A DNA stretch of 64,000 nucleotides from Flammeovirga sp. EKP202 (GCF_014534745.1 NZ_JACVVP010000003.1:186001-250000), one strand, 5' to 3'; counted from the stretch's first letter, positions 51,208 through 61,286 are shown. Notes: a model not told the origin generated them from the sequence alone. Made by a program: numbers and translations.

Positions 51208-54174
51208 TTACTCCTCAAAATTGATATTAAACTGAATAATTATAGCCGTTCCTTTGCCAATATTTGACTCAATATTCAAAGTGGCAGTACCTAATTTATT
51301 GATCCTGGCTTTCATGTTTTTTAAGCCATTACCATTCTTTGTCATTTGCTCATCAGAAATACCTACACCATTATCTTTAATACTAAAGGTGACAATATTG
51401 TTTTTGATACTCAACGATAAATAGACATGAGTTGCATGTGCATATTTAGCAATATTGGTCATGGCTTCCTTAAAAATAAATACCAACTGTAAACTCCAGT
51501 TTTGTGGCAATAGCAGTTGATCATGACTTGCTATTTCTTTGTGTGTGTGGTACCTAATGTCTAAATCGTCGAAAAACTCTTCTCCGAAATCTTTTATATA
51601 ATCGTATATTACACCTAACTCATCGTTTTGAGCATCAATAGACCATATAAAGTCTCTTGTACCGGTATATAGTTGTTTTGATTGTGTTTCTATTCGCGAC
51701 AGAATTTTTTCAGTATCCTCATCTTTTCCCTTAATTTTCATAGCGGCCAAATCTGCCAATACCGTGATACTTGCCAGTTTATTCCCCATCTCATCATGAA
51801 AATCTTGTGCTATTTCTTTACGTACACGTGTTAACTTATCTTGTGCAGCGGTTTTTTGCTTCAAGATCTTTTTTAATTCTGAAGATTTTTCTTTTTCCTT
51901 CTTTACTAGAATGTTAGAGTAATACACAATTGAGATTAAGATGAGGATAATAATTCCACCTTTGAAAAGGAGGTATTCCCAAAAATACCCTTCAACTTCA
52001 AGTGATGCTTCTTGAGGGACTGACCATTCAGAACCTGTAGTTTTTCCACGAAGGTAAATTTTATAGTCTCCAGGTGGTTGGTTACTAATTGTAAGAGAAT
52101 TTTGATAGGGGAAATCAATCCAGTCACTATTCTTTGATAATTTATATTGTAACCTCAGAGAACTCATTTCAGAGAGTGCACTCACATCAATCGGCAATTG
52201 TATAGCACCTAATTTACTGTGTGAATTGTACTTCTTTTGTTTCCATAAGGCAATAGGTGGAGTAATATTTTTGACTAAAGAACGGTTAGGCATATGAATT
52301 AGTCCTCTATGTGTTCCAATCCATAATCTATGACATTGTGATTCGAAAATTGTGGTAATTTGATCCGAAATTAGACCGGAAGACTCATCGAATTCCCGAA
52401 TCAAAATGCCATCTTGTAAGACTGCTAGGCCATTCATAGACCCTACCCATAATTGTCCGAGGTGATCAAAGAAAAGTGTATTGCAATTCACCTTGTCGAG
52501 TGATTTAATCTTCTTGAGCTTAGCGGTTTCTATAGATTTATAATCAAGAATATATAGACCATCCGTAGTTGCTATCCATAAATATCCATTGGGGTCATCA
52601 AGATTAAAATCATTGATCCATTCCCATTCTTTAAAGATGGAATCCCATGACTTAATTAAGGTAAGTTTGTAGTTACCTGAATACTCATATAAAGAAATAG
52701 CTCCTTTGGTAGTTACCCACACTCTGTTTTCTTGGACGACAGCATTACTAAGATTCGGAATATCAATATTCCCTTTTGGGAAACTCCAAAACACTTTTTG
52801 AAGTTGATATTTGCCCACATCATTTTTTTGAAAAACCTTCAATGAATCCTCCTGCATAAACCAAAGTCCGCCTTTATTTCTGCCTACAAACTCTCCCCAT
52901 AAAACAGGAATTTGTTCATTTTCATAAGCAAGGGTTCGGGTATAGGTAGAAAAGATCTTTAAACTATCTTCTTGGGAAATATGAATATCTTTAAAAGGAA
53001 CGTTTTCATATATTGAAATAGCATCTTTCTCAAGGTCCGCAATATAAGATTTGGTAGTGGAAGAAAAGATGATTTTGGAAGAGTCTAATTGATTGATGGA
53101 TAGGATATGTGGGCTTTCGATCTCTTCAATGTTTATGTATTTAAAATCTAAATTCTCAACCATATAAATACCATCACCTTGTGTGCTCAGCCAAATTCGA
53201 TCTTGTGAGTCGACATAAATACCAGAAGAAGCAGATTTGATGCGTAGTTTCTTTTCTACAAAAAAGTAGGATTTTTTGGTGGGGTGAATAATGATGCATT
53301 GTTGGGTGTAAGGTTTAGGGTGAACTGCCGCTACAATGCTTCCATTATTCAGTTGATACATCTGACTTGGGTAACTGCTTTCGGGTATTTTGTAGGCATC
53401 TATAATACCTCCCTCTGGATTTAGTTTGTAAATCATACCCCTCGTACCTGCTAAAGCACCTCCATCCTTAGTTTTATTAAACCCAGAAATTACCTTATCG
53501 CCCAAAGATTGCTGGAAAAAATCATCCTTTAATGTAGCGTCTTCTATTATTTTTATCCCTTTAGACGCCAATCCAAACACCAGCATTTTATTTTGGTAAC
53601 GAGCAAAACCTAGTGGAACGGTGTTCGTGTCAAAATTTAGAGGAGTAATGTTCTTTCTTAATTCTTTAGAGTAGGAAAGGGCCATCGTAGAATCGGAGGT
53701 GTAGAAATATAAACTTTTTGATTTCCTTGTTTTTTCGTTGAAATAAAAACTCCCATTCCATTGCCATCCATAAATATCATCTTTGATCCTTAATCCTCTG
53801 TGTAGTTTTTCAGCTCTCCCTTTTTGGAGGTAAGGATAAGTTTTGATCGAATCGGTGGTTTCATCATAGACATGTATACCGCCTCTCCATGTAAAAAGAT
53901 AAAGAGAATCAGAGTAGTTTTCATTAAAACCAATTACGTAAGGAGACTTTAAACCATCTTTTATGGAGTAATTTTTAAAGGATTTTCCATCAAAAACAGA
54001 GAGCCCGTCATCGGTACCGATCCACAACTTTCCTTTATGTTCTTTCATAAGGAAAGTGTAATTATGAGCCAATCCATCCTTTTTGGTCCAGTGGTGCATA
54101 AACAGTTCCTGCCCATGGAGAGGAGTGGTCACAATAACGAAAAGTAGAAGGAATATTCGTTTAAAGTGGATCAT
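51208..54174 (-). CDS. Propeller-type sensor histidine kinase (reg_prop, Y_Y_Y, HisKA_3)
   Basis: 988 residues from the ATG at 54174 (MIHFKRIFLLLFVIVTTPLHGQ, a clean signal peptide); the frame extends to a TTG at 54201. The periplasmic part (about 25-735) has two seven-bladed-type propellers with repeats such as HKGKLWIGTDDGLSVFDG and DSQDRIWLSTQGDGIYMV, then a Y_Y_Y domain (YKLSKNSDWIDFPYQNSLTISNQPPGDYKI). One membrane helix follows, then a coiled coil and a HisKA_3 kinase with EIAQDFHDEMGNKL (phosphoacceptor His near 792) and a HATPase domain (FKEAMTNIAKYAHATH; DNGVGIS; GNGLKNM). It probably senses an extracellular glycan or nutrient for the 50361 regulator. Confidence 0.92.
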   Translation of the reverse strand: MIHFKRIFLLLFVIVTTPLHGQELFMHHWTKKDGLAHNYTFLMKEHKGKLWIGTDDGLSVFDGKSFKNYSIKDGLKSPYVIGFNENYSDSLYLFTWRGGIHVYDETTDSIKTYPYLQKGRAEKLHRGLRIKDDIYGWQWNGSFYFNEKTRKSKSLYFYTSDSTMALSYSKELRKNITPLNFDTNTVPLGFARYQNKMLVFGLASKGIKIIEDATLKDDFFQQSLGDKVISGFNKTKDGGALAGTRGMIYKLNPEGGIIDAYKIPESSYPSQMYQLNNGSIVAAVHPKPYTQQCIIIHPTKKSYFFVEKKLRIKSASSGIYVDSQDRIWLSTQGDGIYMVENLDFKYINIEEIESPHILSINQLDSSKIIFSSTTKSYIADLEKDAISIYENVPFKDIHISQEDSLKIFSTYTRTLAYENEQIPVLWGEFVGRNKGGLWFMQEDSLKVFQKNDVGKYQLQKVFWSFPKGNIDIPNLSNAVVQENRVWVTTKGAISLYEYSGNYKLTLIKSWDSIFKEWEWINDFNLDDPNGYLWIATTDGLYILDYKSIETAKLKKIKSLDKVNCNTLFFDHLGQLWVGSMNGLAVLQDGILIREFDESSGLISDQITTIFESQCHRLWIGTHRGLIHMPNRSLVKNITPPIALWKQKKYNSHSKLGAIQLPIDVSALSEMSSLRLQYKLSKNSDWIDFPYQNSLTISNQPPGDYKIYLRGKTTGSEWSVPQEASLEVEGYFWEYLLFKGGIIILILISIVYYSNILVKKEKEKSSELKKILKQKTAAQDKLTRVRKEIAQDFHDEMGNKLASITVLADLAAMKIKGKDEDTEKILSRIETQSKQLYTGTRDFIWSIDAQNDELGVIYDYIKDFGEEFFDDLDIRYHTHKEIASHDQLLLPQNWSLQLVFIFKEAMTNIAKYAHATHVYLSLSIKNNIVTFSIKDNGVGISDEQMTKNGNGLKNMKARINKLGTATLNIESNIGKGTAIIIQFNINFEE

Positions 54175-54465
54175 TAATATGTTAAAAAAAATATTTTTCA
54201 AAGAAGTGATAGGACTGCAACCCGTTGTAATATAAAAAGATTTAATCGAATGAAATAATAATGCTCAAGATCATTAGTTTACGTGGCAGTGTTAAATATA
54301 TTTGTTTAAGAAATGAAAATGAAAAATAGGTTGGAACAAAAATAAGTAGCAAGAAAGGTAAAATAATGATGATTTCATTGAGCTACCGACCCATTGTAAA
54401 CAACACATCAACCTTTGTTCTTCCCTATGAATAACCTTTAAATAAAGCTACAAAAAAGTATTATT

Positions 54466-55782
54466 ATGTTAGAAATACAAAAACAATTAAAATCTTCCTT
54501 TTTCGTACTCCTCAGTCTTCCCTCAACAGCGATGGGGTTTGCTCTATCTATTCAAATTGCCGCTCTTAGTTGGATTTTGAATACAAAATATGGGTTTGAT
54601 ATTCATGAAGTGGGAATTGTTTGGGCCGCTGGACCTATCGCCGGTATTATTGGACAGCCACTTGCAGGTTTAGCCTCAGATAAAGTATGGTTTTTGGGAG
54701 GAAGAAGAAGGCCCTTCATATTGATTGGTGGAGTATTAACTGCATTGATGCTATTGGCCCTACCGAATATTCATGTGATTTCAGATGCTTTAGGTTTTGA
54801 ACCCACCAAAGCTGCTTCTGACCTTAGTGAAGGTCAATATCCAGCATCTATTTATGTGGCAATTGCAGTAGCTTTAGTATTAGATTTATCTATCAATATT
54901 AGCTTTAACCCTACTCGTTCAATTATTGCGGACGTAACGAATGAGAAAACGGTAACCAAAGGATACACATGGATGCAAACGATCTCAGGTACTTTTGGTG
55001 TATTAGCCTATTTCTTAGGTTCAACATTAGGAAATATCTCATTGATTTATGTAGGTGTCTTCTTAGTGTTTGTATTTTCTGTACTACCTGTTTTCTTTAT
55101 TGAAGAGCCTAAAACATTAAATAGTGGGGAGGAAGAAGATACAGGATCTGGACGATCAGAAACAGATACAGTCGGTTTTATCAAAGTGTTGTTGGCACAT
55201 GCACCAACATGGTTAGGTATTCAAACTATGTTTGTGTTTATGTTTGCTTATGTACAACAAGAATATCCTGATTTAGGAGATAAGGAAGTTGGCAGTGTGA
55301 TTAACTGGTCCTTCTTAATTTTCAATGCAGTAGCAGCACTTTTACCTGCTTTAGTATTAGAGCCTATTACTAAAAAGATTGGTAGAGTAAAAACCCATGC
55401 CATTTGTATTGCAATTATGGCAGTAGGTTATGCAGGCATGATTGTAATGGGTAATAATTCAGTTTATATGATTTATACCATGATGGTAATCCTTGGTGTA
55501 GGTTGGGCAGCCACTGTATCATTACCTTTTGCTATTATGTCTGAGAAGGTAGCTAAAGCAAAAATGGGTTTCTATATGGGTATTTTTAACCTATCAGTAG
55601 TATTACCTCAGTTGGCTGTATCTGCATTCATTGGTAAAATTCTTTCTGAAGCAGAAGACAAAACATTGATGTTTTACATTGCGTCCATTGCATTAGCAAT
55701 ATCAGCTGTAGTTTGGATGACCGTAAAAGAATCGAAAAATACGGATGAGTCATCTTCAGTTCCTTCTGGAGGACATCACTAA
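54466..55782 (+). CDS. MFS sugar transporter, SLC45/maltose-sucrose type
   Basis: 438 residues with 12 predicted membrane helices. Near the N-terminus SSFFVLLSLPSTAMGFALSIQIAAL and, in loop 2-3, GLASDKVWFLGGRRRPFILIGG, the RRRP signature of the GPH/SLC45 group of disaccharide-proton symporters. Marine Bacteroidota use SLC45-like permeases for maltose uptake after outer-membrane glucan import, which fits GH97 and glycogen phosphorylase in this window. A hydrophilic His-ending tail (ESSSVPSGGHH) is unremarkable. It is monocistronic with a terminator at 55805 and divergent from the propeller kinase, a possible regulator. Confidence 0.85.
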   Translation: MLEIQKQLKSSFFVLLSLPSTAMGFALSIQIAALSWILNTKYGFDIHEVGIVWAAGPIAGIIGQPLAGLASDKVWFLGGRRRPFILIGGVLTALMLLALPNIHVISDALGFEPTKAASDLSEGQYPASIYVAIAVALVLDLSINISFNPTRSIIADVTNEKTVTKGYTWMQTISGTFGVLAYFLGSTLGNISLIYVGVFLVFVFSVLPVFFIEEPKTLNSGEEEDTGSGRSETDTVGFIKVLLAHAPTWLGIQTMFVFMFAYVQQEYPDLGDKEVGSVINWSFLIFNAVAALLPALVLEPITKKIGRVKTHAICIAIMAVGYAGMIVMGNNSVYMIYTMMVILGVGWAATVSLPFAIMSEKVAKAKMGFYMGIFNLSVVLPQLAVSAFIGKILSEAEDKTLMFYIASIALAISAVVWMTVKESKNTDESSSVPSGGHH

Positions 55783-55804
55783 AAATAGAGTCTATTGAGA
55801 GACA

Positions 55805-55842
55805 AAAAAGAGCTGGAACTTTTAAAATTCCAGCTCTTTTTT
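55805..55842 (+). terminator. Intrinsic terminator of the sugar transporter gene
   Basis: AAAAAGAGCTGGAA pairs with TTCCAGCTCTTTTT around a loop of about 9 bases, 22 bp past the stop codon; it is symmetric enough to work for the convergent M43 gene too. Confidence 0.85.
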
Positions 55843-55914
55843 ATTTGAGTAAGATGACATTCTTTATGAAATGTATCATTAAAAATAGCGTCCTATCCTC
55901 AAAAATGATCTACT

Positions 55915-57534
55915 TTATTTTTTGATACACCTTTGTGTGTAAGTGCCTTTATCTGATTTGAGTAACATAATGTACGTTCCTCTGGGTTGATCAGAAAGAT
56001 CAATGCTTACAGGTGAATTTTTATCATAAATGAATTTTGTCAGTACTTTGCTTCCATGAATCGATAATACATCCAATACAGCATTTTGATTGATATATTC
56101 TGATGGTTCTAAAGTAAAAATACCATCCGAAGGATTAGGATACACTACAAAACTTGACGCTGTTGAAGGAGGACGTATACCTACTACTCCATCTTCAAAG
56201 CTGACATGATTGGATGAAAAGGAGAATGCATTTTCATTGATCATGTATACTCTGTAGGAAATTTTTTTACTGTTTTCAGATGGATCATAAAATGCGTTAT
56301 AACTATTAGTACTGAGGCTTAAAGCGGGACTGATGACCTCAAAACCTTCATTTTCGACTTGTCTTTCAACAATAAATGCTGTTGCATCACTTTTATCAGA
56401 TGTTTCCCAAGAAATGGTGTGGAAGCCATTTCCATTGGAAGCGGTAAGTTGAATGCTTCCTGAAGGAGCACCTGCATTAATAGTAGAGCGCTGAGGAGCA
56501 TTTTCCATGATGACATCTACTCTTGATTTTTGGTCATAGCTAAACATTGTCATACAAGCGTCATCAGTATAATCCATGAAGTTTTGATATTGAGCCGATT
56601 CATATTTCTCTATCTCCTCCTCACACAAATATTTTGACACTGAAATCATATCATCACTGCAAATGGTACTATTAGCACTACTGCCATGATTTTTACTGAT
56701 TTTTGGAGTATCATCACAAAAATCATCTTTAGAACAACTTTCAGAACCAATTCCCCAGATGTGTAAAATGCCAAGATAGTGGCCCAACTCGTGCGTTAAT
56801 GTACGCCCTAAATCATAAGGTCCCTCCAAAAGCGGATACTCTTCAAACTCATTTGAACCAAAGAAAACAGTACTGATCACTACACCATCTAATTCAGGTC
56901 TAGCAATTTCACTAGAGATCAATTGATCCAACCCTGCTAAGTCGGGATAATCAGGGAAATAGGCGTATCCTAAATAAGTAGTGGAAAGAGGCAGCACCCA
57001 TATATTGACATACTTATTGGGATCCCAAATATTATCATTAATAATTTGAGCAACTTCTGAATCTGAATAAAAACCCTTTGTTCCGGGGTTGCCAACAATT
57101 CTATTGACACCTGGTTCATCTATTTCATTACCATTGGGGTCGTAGATTGCCATTTTTAATTCTATGTTCAATACAGAAACATCAGATTTAAATTCAGCAA
57201 GGGTTTGAGTTTTATTGGTGTTTTCTGACAACAAATCCTTATTTGTAGCATTGATTTGAGACATCACTTGCTCATAACTGATATTGTTACCTGTATTAAT
57301 TCCTTCACTGCTTTTATGCACAACATGCACTACAGTAGGTAGATTAAGTGTATTGGTTCTATAACTTTGTTTTATTTTTGCTTGTGATAAATAAGGGGTT
57401 GTTCTAAATTGTATAACAGGCTCATGCATACTACTCATACATCTTCTGACAGGTCTAGAATCCTGCGCATTTAAGGATGAAATGATGAGAAAAGTAGTAT
57501 AAAAAGCCAGTTGAATTTTATTTATTGATAACAT
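55915..57534 (-). CDS. M43-family secreted metalloprotease with T9SS domain
   Basis: 539 residues. Signal peptide (LSINKIQLAFYTTFLIISSLNA), then a propeptide with a cysteine-switch-like RRCMSSMHEPV, then a metzincin domain with HELGHYLGILH near 246-256 and the Met-turn region NFMDYTDDACMTMFSYDQ; this is the cytophagalysin/pappalysin (M43B) pattern. A fibronectin-like domain (about 360-445) and a type A T9SS sorting domain (VVYPNPSDGIFTLEPSE to GTYIMLLKSDKG) follow. Secreted protein degradation is its likely role. Confidence 0.92.
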   Translation of the reverse strand: MLSINKIQLAFYTTFLIISSLNAQDSRPVRRCMSSMHEPVIQFRTTPYLSQAKIKQSYRTNTLNLPTVVHVVHKSSEGINTGNNISYEQVMSQINATNKDLLSENTNKTQTLAEFKSDVSVLNIELKMAIYDPNGNEIDEPGVNRIVGNPGTKGFYSDSEVAQIINDNIWDPNKYVNIWVLPLSTTYLGYAYFPDYPDLAGLDQLISSEIARPELDGVVISTVFFGSNEFEEYPLLEGPYDLGRTLTHELGHYLGILHIWGIGSESCSKDDFCDDTPKISKNHGSSANSTICSDDMISVSKYLCEEEIEKYESAQYQNFMDYTDDACMTMFSYDQKSRVDVIMENAPQRSTINAGAPSGSIQLTASNGNGFHTISWETSDKSDATAFIVERQVENEGFEVISPALSLSTNSYNAFYDPSENSKKISYRVYMINENAFSFSSNHVSFEDGVVGIRPPSTASSFVVYPNPSDGIFTLEPSEYINQNAVLDVLSIHGSKVLTKFIYDKNSPVSIDLSDQPRGTYIMLLKSDKGTYTQRCIKK

Positions 57535-57637
57535 GTTTAAACAGGAAGTTGAATAAAAAATGCTAAAATATTGTCTTGCAATATGATAAGTTTTTACGAA
57601 AGGTACATATTTTCTCCCATCATTTGCATGACTTTTT

Positions 57638-57645
57638 TATATTTG
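57638..57645 (+). promoter_or_regulatory. -7 box of pyrH
   Basis: TATATTTG matches TAnnTTTG, 21 bp before the pyrH start codon. A TTTG occurs 11 bp upstream, too close for the usual -33 spacing. Confidence 0.45.
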
Positions 57646-57666
57646 CAAAACTTCAAATAGCCATAT

Positions 57667-58374
57667 ATGAAATATAAAAGAGTTCTTCTGAAATTGAGTG
57701 GCGAAGCCTTAATGGGTGAGCAACAGTATGGAATTGATCCAGCACGTTTGGTTCAATACGCACAAGAGATTAAAAAAGTAGTAGACCAAGAGGTCGAAGT
57801 AGCCATTGTTATCGGTGCAGGAAATATCTTCCGTGGTATGCAAGCCGACAAAATGGGAATTGACAGAGTTCAAGGTGACCACATGGGAATGTTAGCTACT
57901 GTGATTAACGGTATGGCTTTACAAAGTGCATTAGAAGGAGTGGGTGTTTACACTCGTCTGATGTCAGGAATTCAAATGGATCAGGTGTGTGAGCCTTTTA
58001 TCCGTAGAAGAGCAGTAAGACACTTAGAAAAGAACAGAGTTGTGATTTTCGGTGCCGGTACTGGTAATCCTTACTTTACAACTGACTCAGCTGCTTCACT
58101 TAGAGCAATTGAAATTGACGCTGATGTAGTATTAAAAGGTACTCGTGTTGACGGTATTTATACAGCAGACCCAGAAAAAGATCCTACTGCTACTAAGATT
58201 CCACAATTATCTTTCGATGAAGCATTAAGCAAGAATCTTAAGATTATGGATTTAACAGCCTTTACTTTATGTAAAGAGAACAACCTTCCGATTGTAGTGT
58301 TTGATATGAACAAGCCGAACAACTTGTTTGAATTAATGTCAGGCGAACCAATTGGTACAGTTGTTTCAGAATAA
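57667..58374 (+). CDS. pyrH: UMP kinase
   Basis: 235 residues, family length. It phosphorylates UMP to UDP with ATP in pyrimidine synthesis; a hexamer of the amino-acid-kinase fold. Motifs: [14 protein letters not shown] at the N-terminus, [40 protein letters not shown], and the UMP/ATP region [13 protein letters not shown]. Followed 84 bp downstream by frr, a pair conserved across bacteria. Confidence 0.97.
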   Translation: MKYKRVLLKLSGEALMGEQQYGIDPARLVQYAQEIKKVVDQEVEVAIVIGAGNIFRGMQADKMGIDRVQGDHMGMLATVINGMALQSALEGVGVYTRLMSGIQMDQVCEPFIRRRAVRHLEKNRVVIFGAGTGNPYFTTDSAASLRAIEIDADVVLKGTRVDGIYTADPEKDPTATKIPQLSFDEALSKNLKIMDLTAFTLCKENNLPIVVFDMNKPNNLFELMSGEPIGTVVSE

Positions 58375-58384
58375 GAAATAAATT

Positions 58385-58428
58385 AGAGCGTGTTTGTTAC
58401 TTCATCGAAAGTAAGCAAACATGCTCTT
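58385..58428 (+). other. Hairpin between pyrH and frr
   Basis: AGAGC-TGTTTG-TTAC pairs imperfectly with GTAA-CAAACA-GCTCT. It lacks a T-run, so it may reduce rather than end read-through into frr. Confidence 0.4.
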
Positions 58429-58458
58429 GTTAAATAATCCCTTAAAAAAAATAGAAAA

Positions 58459-59022
58459 ATGGAAGAGGAAATAGGAATGTACCTTGATGAGGCAAAAGAT
58501 ATGATGGACAAAGCCATCAGTCATACTGAACATGAATTACAAAAAATTCGTGCTGGTAAAGCTTCAGCTTCTATGTTGGACGGTCTTATGGTAAGCTATT
58601 ATGGCGCTCCAACTCCTATTAACCAAGTGGCATCAGCAACTACGCCAGATGCTCACTCTGTAGTAATCAAGCCTTGGGAAAAAAATATGTTGGCTGAAAT
58701 CGAAAAAGCCATCCGTGACTCAGACCTTGGTGTTAACCCAATCAACGATGGTGAGCAAGTTCGTATCAACATGCCTCCATTGACAGAAGAGCGTCGTCGT
58801 GAGCTTGTAAAGAAAGTAAAAGGCGAAATTGAAAAAGGTAAAATCAGTCTTCGTAACGCTCGTAAAGAGACAAACGATGGTTTGAAGAAGTTATTAAAAG
58901 ATGGTGCTTCTGAAGATGCAATCAAAGATGCTGAAGCTTCAGTACAAGATCTTACAAATAAATATACTGCTAAGATTGATGCAATTTTCGTAGCAAAAGA
59001 AAAAGATATCATGACCGTATAA
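58459..59022 (+). CDS. frr: Ribosome recycling factor
   Basis: 187 residues, standard length. With EF-G it splits the post-termination ribosome complex. Typical blocks: ELQKIRAGKASASMLDGLMVSYYGAPTPINQVA, NDGEQVRINMPPLTEERRRELVKKVK and ISLRNARKETNDGLKKL. It follows pyrH and ends with its own terminator at 59048. Confidence 0.97.
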   Translation: MEEEIGMYLDEAKDMMDKAISHTEHELQKIRAGKASASMLDGLMVSYYGAPTPINQVASATTPDAHSVVIKPWEKNMLAEIEKAIRDSDLGVNPINDGEQVRINMPPLTEERRRELVKKVKGEIEKGKISLRNARKETNDGLKKLLKDGASEDAIKDAEASVQDLTNKYTAKIDAIFVAKEKDIMTV

Positions 59023-59047
59023 TTAATACTGTTTTTATATCTATTGA

Positions 59048-59084
59048 AGAGAGTCATTTTATTGAAAAGTGACTCTCTTTTTTT
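59048..59084 (+). terminator. Intrinsic terminator of frr
   Basis: AGAGAGTCA pairs with TGACTCTCT and is followed by six T. Confidence 0.85.
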
Positions 59085-59226
59085 ATTCCTTCGATACAAT
59101 AACCATCATTCAATCTAATGCTTAACATTCACATCAGTGGCCCTCCTCATCCACTAGTTTGTGCTATATAATTACAAATAATAGTGCTGTTATCGTTTGA
59201 CTTATATGAATGAAGGTTAATATTTA

Positions 59227-59240
59227 AATGCGATAGCATT
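59227..59240. promoter_or_regulatory. Palindrome upstream of the MerC-like gene
   Basis: AATGC-GATA-GCATT has perfect 5-bp arms, 60 bp before the start codon. A metal-dependent repressor site is possible for a MerC-type gene; no regulator is nearby. Confidence 0.35.
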
Positions 59241-59300
59241 GCATCATTTGTTTTTTTCTTATTATTGTAACTAAATAATACAATTTCATTTTTAGAGCAC

Positions 59301-59708
59301 ATGAATTTATCAACTTATAAATCTGATGTTTTTGGAGCTGTCACAAGTTTTCTATGTTTGATTCACTGTGTGATAACACCTTTTATTTTTATTGTAGATA
59401 GTTGCAGTACTTCGGCAGATAGTTGTTGTGAAGCATCTCCTTCATGGTGGAGACAATTTGATTATTTGTTTCTAATCATTTCACTTATCGCAGTTGTACA
59501 ATCGTATAGGTCAAGCCAAAATAAAATTGTCAAGTTTTTATTTGTATTAAGTTGGTCGTCTTTGTCTTTTGTTATTTTAAATGAAAATATGCATTGGCTT
59601 AGTCTTCATGAAAACACAATTTTATTTCCATCAATAGGGTTAATAGTTCTTCACCTTTATAATCAAAGAGATTTGAAATCTAGGGGAGAAGAGTGTTGTA
59701 CAGTTTAA
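59301..59708 (+). CDS. MerC-family membrane protein
   Basis: 135 residues with four predicted membrane helices. It begins DVFGAVTSFLCLIHCVITPFIF, with the paired cysteines (CLIHC) of MerC proteins, and has CSTSADSCC in the next loop and a C-terminal CC (GEECCTV). MerC moves mercuric ion; in Bacteroidota chromosomal relatives often belong to zinc or other metal homeostasis. No mercury resistance genes are present, so metal specificity is open. Single gene with a terminator. Confidence 0.85.
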   Translation: MNLSTYKSDVFGAVTSFLCLIHCVITPFIFIVDSCSTSADSCCEASPSWWRQFDYLFLIISLIAVVQSYRSSQNKIVKFLFVLSWSSLSFVILNENMHWLSLHENTILFPSIGLIVLHLYNQRDLKSRGEECCTV

Positions 59709-59732
59709 TTTGAAAAAGAAGATATCACATAA

Positions 59733-59769
59733 AAAAGCCAACTATTTTTAATGAGTAGTTGGCTTTTCT
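59733..59769 (+). terminator. Intrinsic terminator of the MerC-like gene
   Basis: AAAAGCCAACTA pairs with TAGTTGGCTTTT, followed by CTTTG. Confidence 0.75.
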
Positions 59770-59870
59770 TTGTTTAGGTACATTGTTGTGCTGTGCTGTG
59801 GTTTGTTTCTTAACATTTCTAACTATCAAGAACTTGAATTATGGAATAATGTATATTGTGAATTATTGAA

Positions 59871-61019
59871 ATGAGCGACATTAACTACTACATCATGAAT
59901 CAATCTTCTAATAAGCATTTCGAGATCTTAGACGGTCTAAGAGGAGTTGCGGCGGTAATCGTTGTGGCCTTCCATATTCTTGAAGCTTTCGCTTTAGGTA
60001 AAAGAAACGAACAAATTATCAATCACGGTTACTTAGCGGTAGACTTTTTCTTTGTGTTATCCGGCTTTGTCATAGGCTATGCTTATGATAATCGATGGGA
60101 TAAAATGACGCTTTCGGGTTTCTTTAAAAGAAGAATTATCCGATTGCAGCCCATGGTGATTATTGGATCCATAGTAGGTGCGGTAACTTTTTATTTTCAA
60201 ATATCACCTACCGTTTTTCCATTGATAGAAAATACACCGGTTACTAAAATGCTATTGGTGATGCTGATTGGTTTCACAATGATTCCAGTGGGAAAATCAC
60301 TAGACATAAGAGGTTGGGGAGAAATGTACCCATTAAATGGTCCTGGTTGGACATTATTCTTTGAATACATTGCCTATACACTTTATGCTTTAATTCTTAG
60401 AAAATTACCTAATATCATATTAATAATATTAGCCGTAATTGCAGGGGCATTATTAATCCACTTTGCTGTAACAAATCCATTAGGAGTGATTGCAGGCGGT
60501 TGGTCATTAGATGGAGAGCAATTGAAAATTGGTTCATTGCGGTTAGCTTATCCTTTCCTTTCAGGACTATTGCTTTCAAGGTTTATGAAACCAAAGCATT
60601 ATAAGCATTCGTTTTTAGTGACTTCAGCTTTAATGTTTACTGTCCTAGCTATTCCAAGTTTAGGATGGAAAGAGACAGCATGGATCAATGGTTTATATGA
60701 AGCATTAGTGATCATTATTGTATTTCCATTGATTGTTTACATTGGAGCAAATGGTATAATCGAAAGTCCTAAAACTAAAAAGTTAGCAAAATTCTTAGGC
60801 GATATTTCTTATCCGATTTACATCACACATTATCCATTAATTTATATCTACACAAAATGGGTAGTTGATGAAGTGTTGTCTGGAAAAACTTCTTACACAA
60901 TGGCCGCAGTTTGGGGAGTAGCTGTATTTGGTGGCTCTATCTTGATGTCATACATTTTCGTCAGATTCTATGATGAACCAGTAAGAAAGTGGTTAACCAA
61001 GAAGTTTTTGAGAAGTTAA
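59871..61019 (+). CDS. Acyltransferase 3 family membrane protein
   Basis: 382 residues, or 374 from the ATG at 59895 (MNQSSNKHFEILDGLRG), which may be the true start. About ten membrane helices. Family motifs: LDGLRGVAAVIVVAFHILE with the catalytic His, GYLAVDFFFVLSGFVIGYAY, and FFKRRIIRLQPM with conserved arginines. Such enzymes O-acetylate surface polysaccharides, lipids or antibiotics at the inner membrane. No polysaccharide genes are adjacent, so the substrate is unknown. Confidence 0.88.
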   Translation: MSDINYYIMNQSSNKHFEILDGLRGVAAVIVVAFHILEAFALGKRNEQIINHGYLAVDFFFVLSGFVIGYAYDNRWDKMTLSGFFKRRIIRLQPMVIIGSIVGAVTFYFQISPTVFPLIENTPVTKMLLVMLIGFTMIPVGKSLDIRGWGEMYPLNGPGWTLFFEYIAYTLYALILRKLPNIILIILAVIAGALLIHFAVTNPLGVIAGGWSLDGEQLKIGSLRLAYPFLSGLLLSRFMKPKHYKHSFLVTSALMFTVLAIPSLGWKETAWINGLYEALVIIIVFPLIVYIGANGIIESPKTKKLAKFLGDISYPIYITHYPLIYIYTKWVVDEVLSGKTSYTMAAVWGVAVFGGSILMSYIFVRFYDEPVRKWLTKKFLRS

Positions 61020-61223
61020 TCTGAATTTTAAGGCTTTTTCAAAAAAACTGAATGCTAGCGCAAGTGTTTAGCGAAGCGCCACTTGTGCTTACGAATGTTA
61101 TAAGTCTGAAGACTTATAGAAATATCATAAAGGGCCAAAAGTCTACAGACTTTTTCCAGTTATCAGGTCCAAGTCACGCTTTTAGCTTAAGACTTGAACC
61201 AGTTTAGAAGTTAATCTGAATTT
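61011..61223. repeat. Hairpin cluster framed by 18-bp direct repeats
   Basis: AGAAGTTAATCTGAATTT occurs at 61011-61028 (including the acyltransferase stop) and at 61206-61223. The 177 bp between hold four stems: AGCGCAAGTG/CACTTGTGCT, ATAAGTC/GACTTAT, AAAAGTCT/AGACTTTT, and GGTCCAAGTC/GACTTGAACC. The layout looks like a small inserted element with duplicated target, or a REP-type cluster. Confidence 0.6.
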
Positions 61224-61237
61224 ATAGATGAATAAAA

Positions 61238-61281
61238 AAATGGAGATTGTACAACATTAGTATAATCTCCATTTTTATTTA
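61238..61281. terminator. Bidirectional terminator between acyltransferase and pdxY
   Basis: AAAATGGAGATT and AATCTCCATTTT pair around a 15-base loop between convergent genes, with T-runs on either strand. Confidence 0.75.
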
Positions 61282-61286
61282 TAAAT

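Noticed and set aside
61055-61091. Stem-loop considered as a tRNA or attC-like structure
   Set aside because: No cloverleaf, anticodon arm or integron signatures could be formed; it is one of several simple hairpins.
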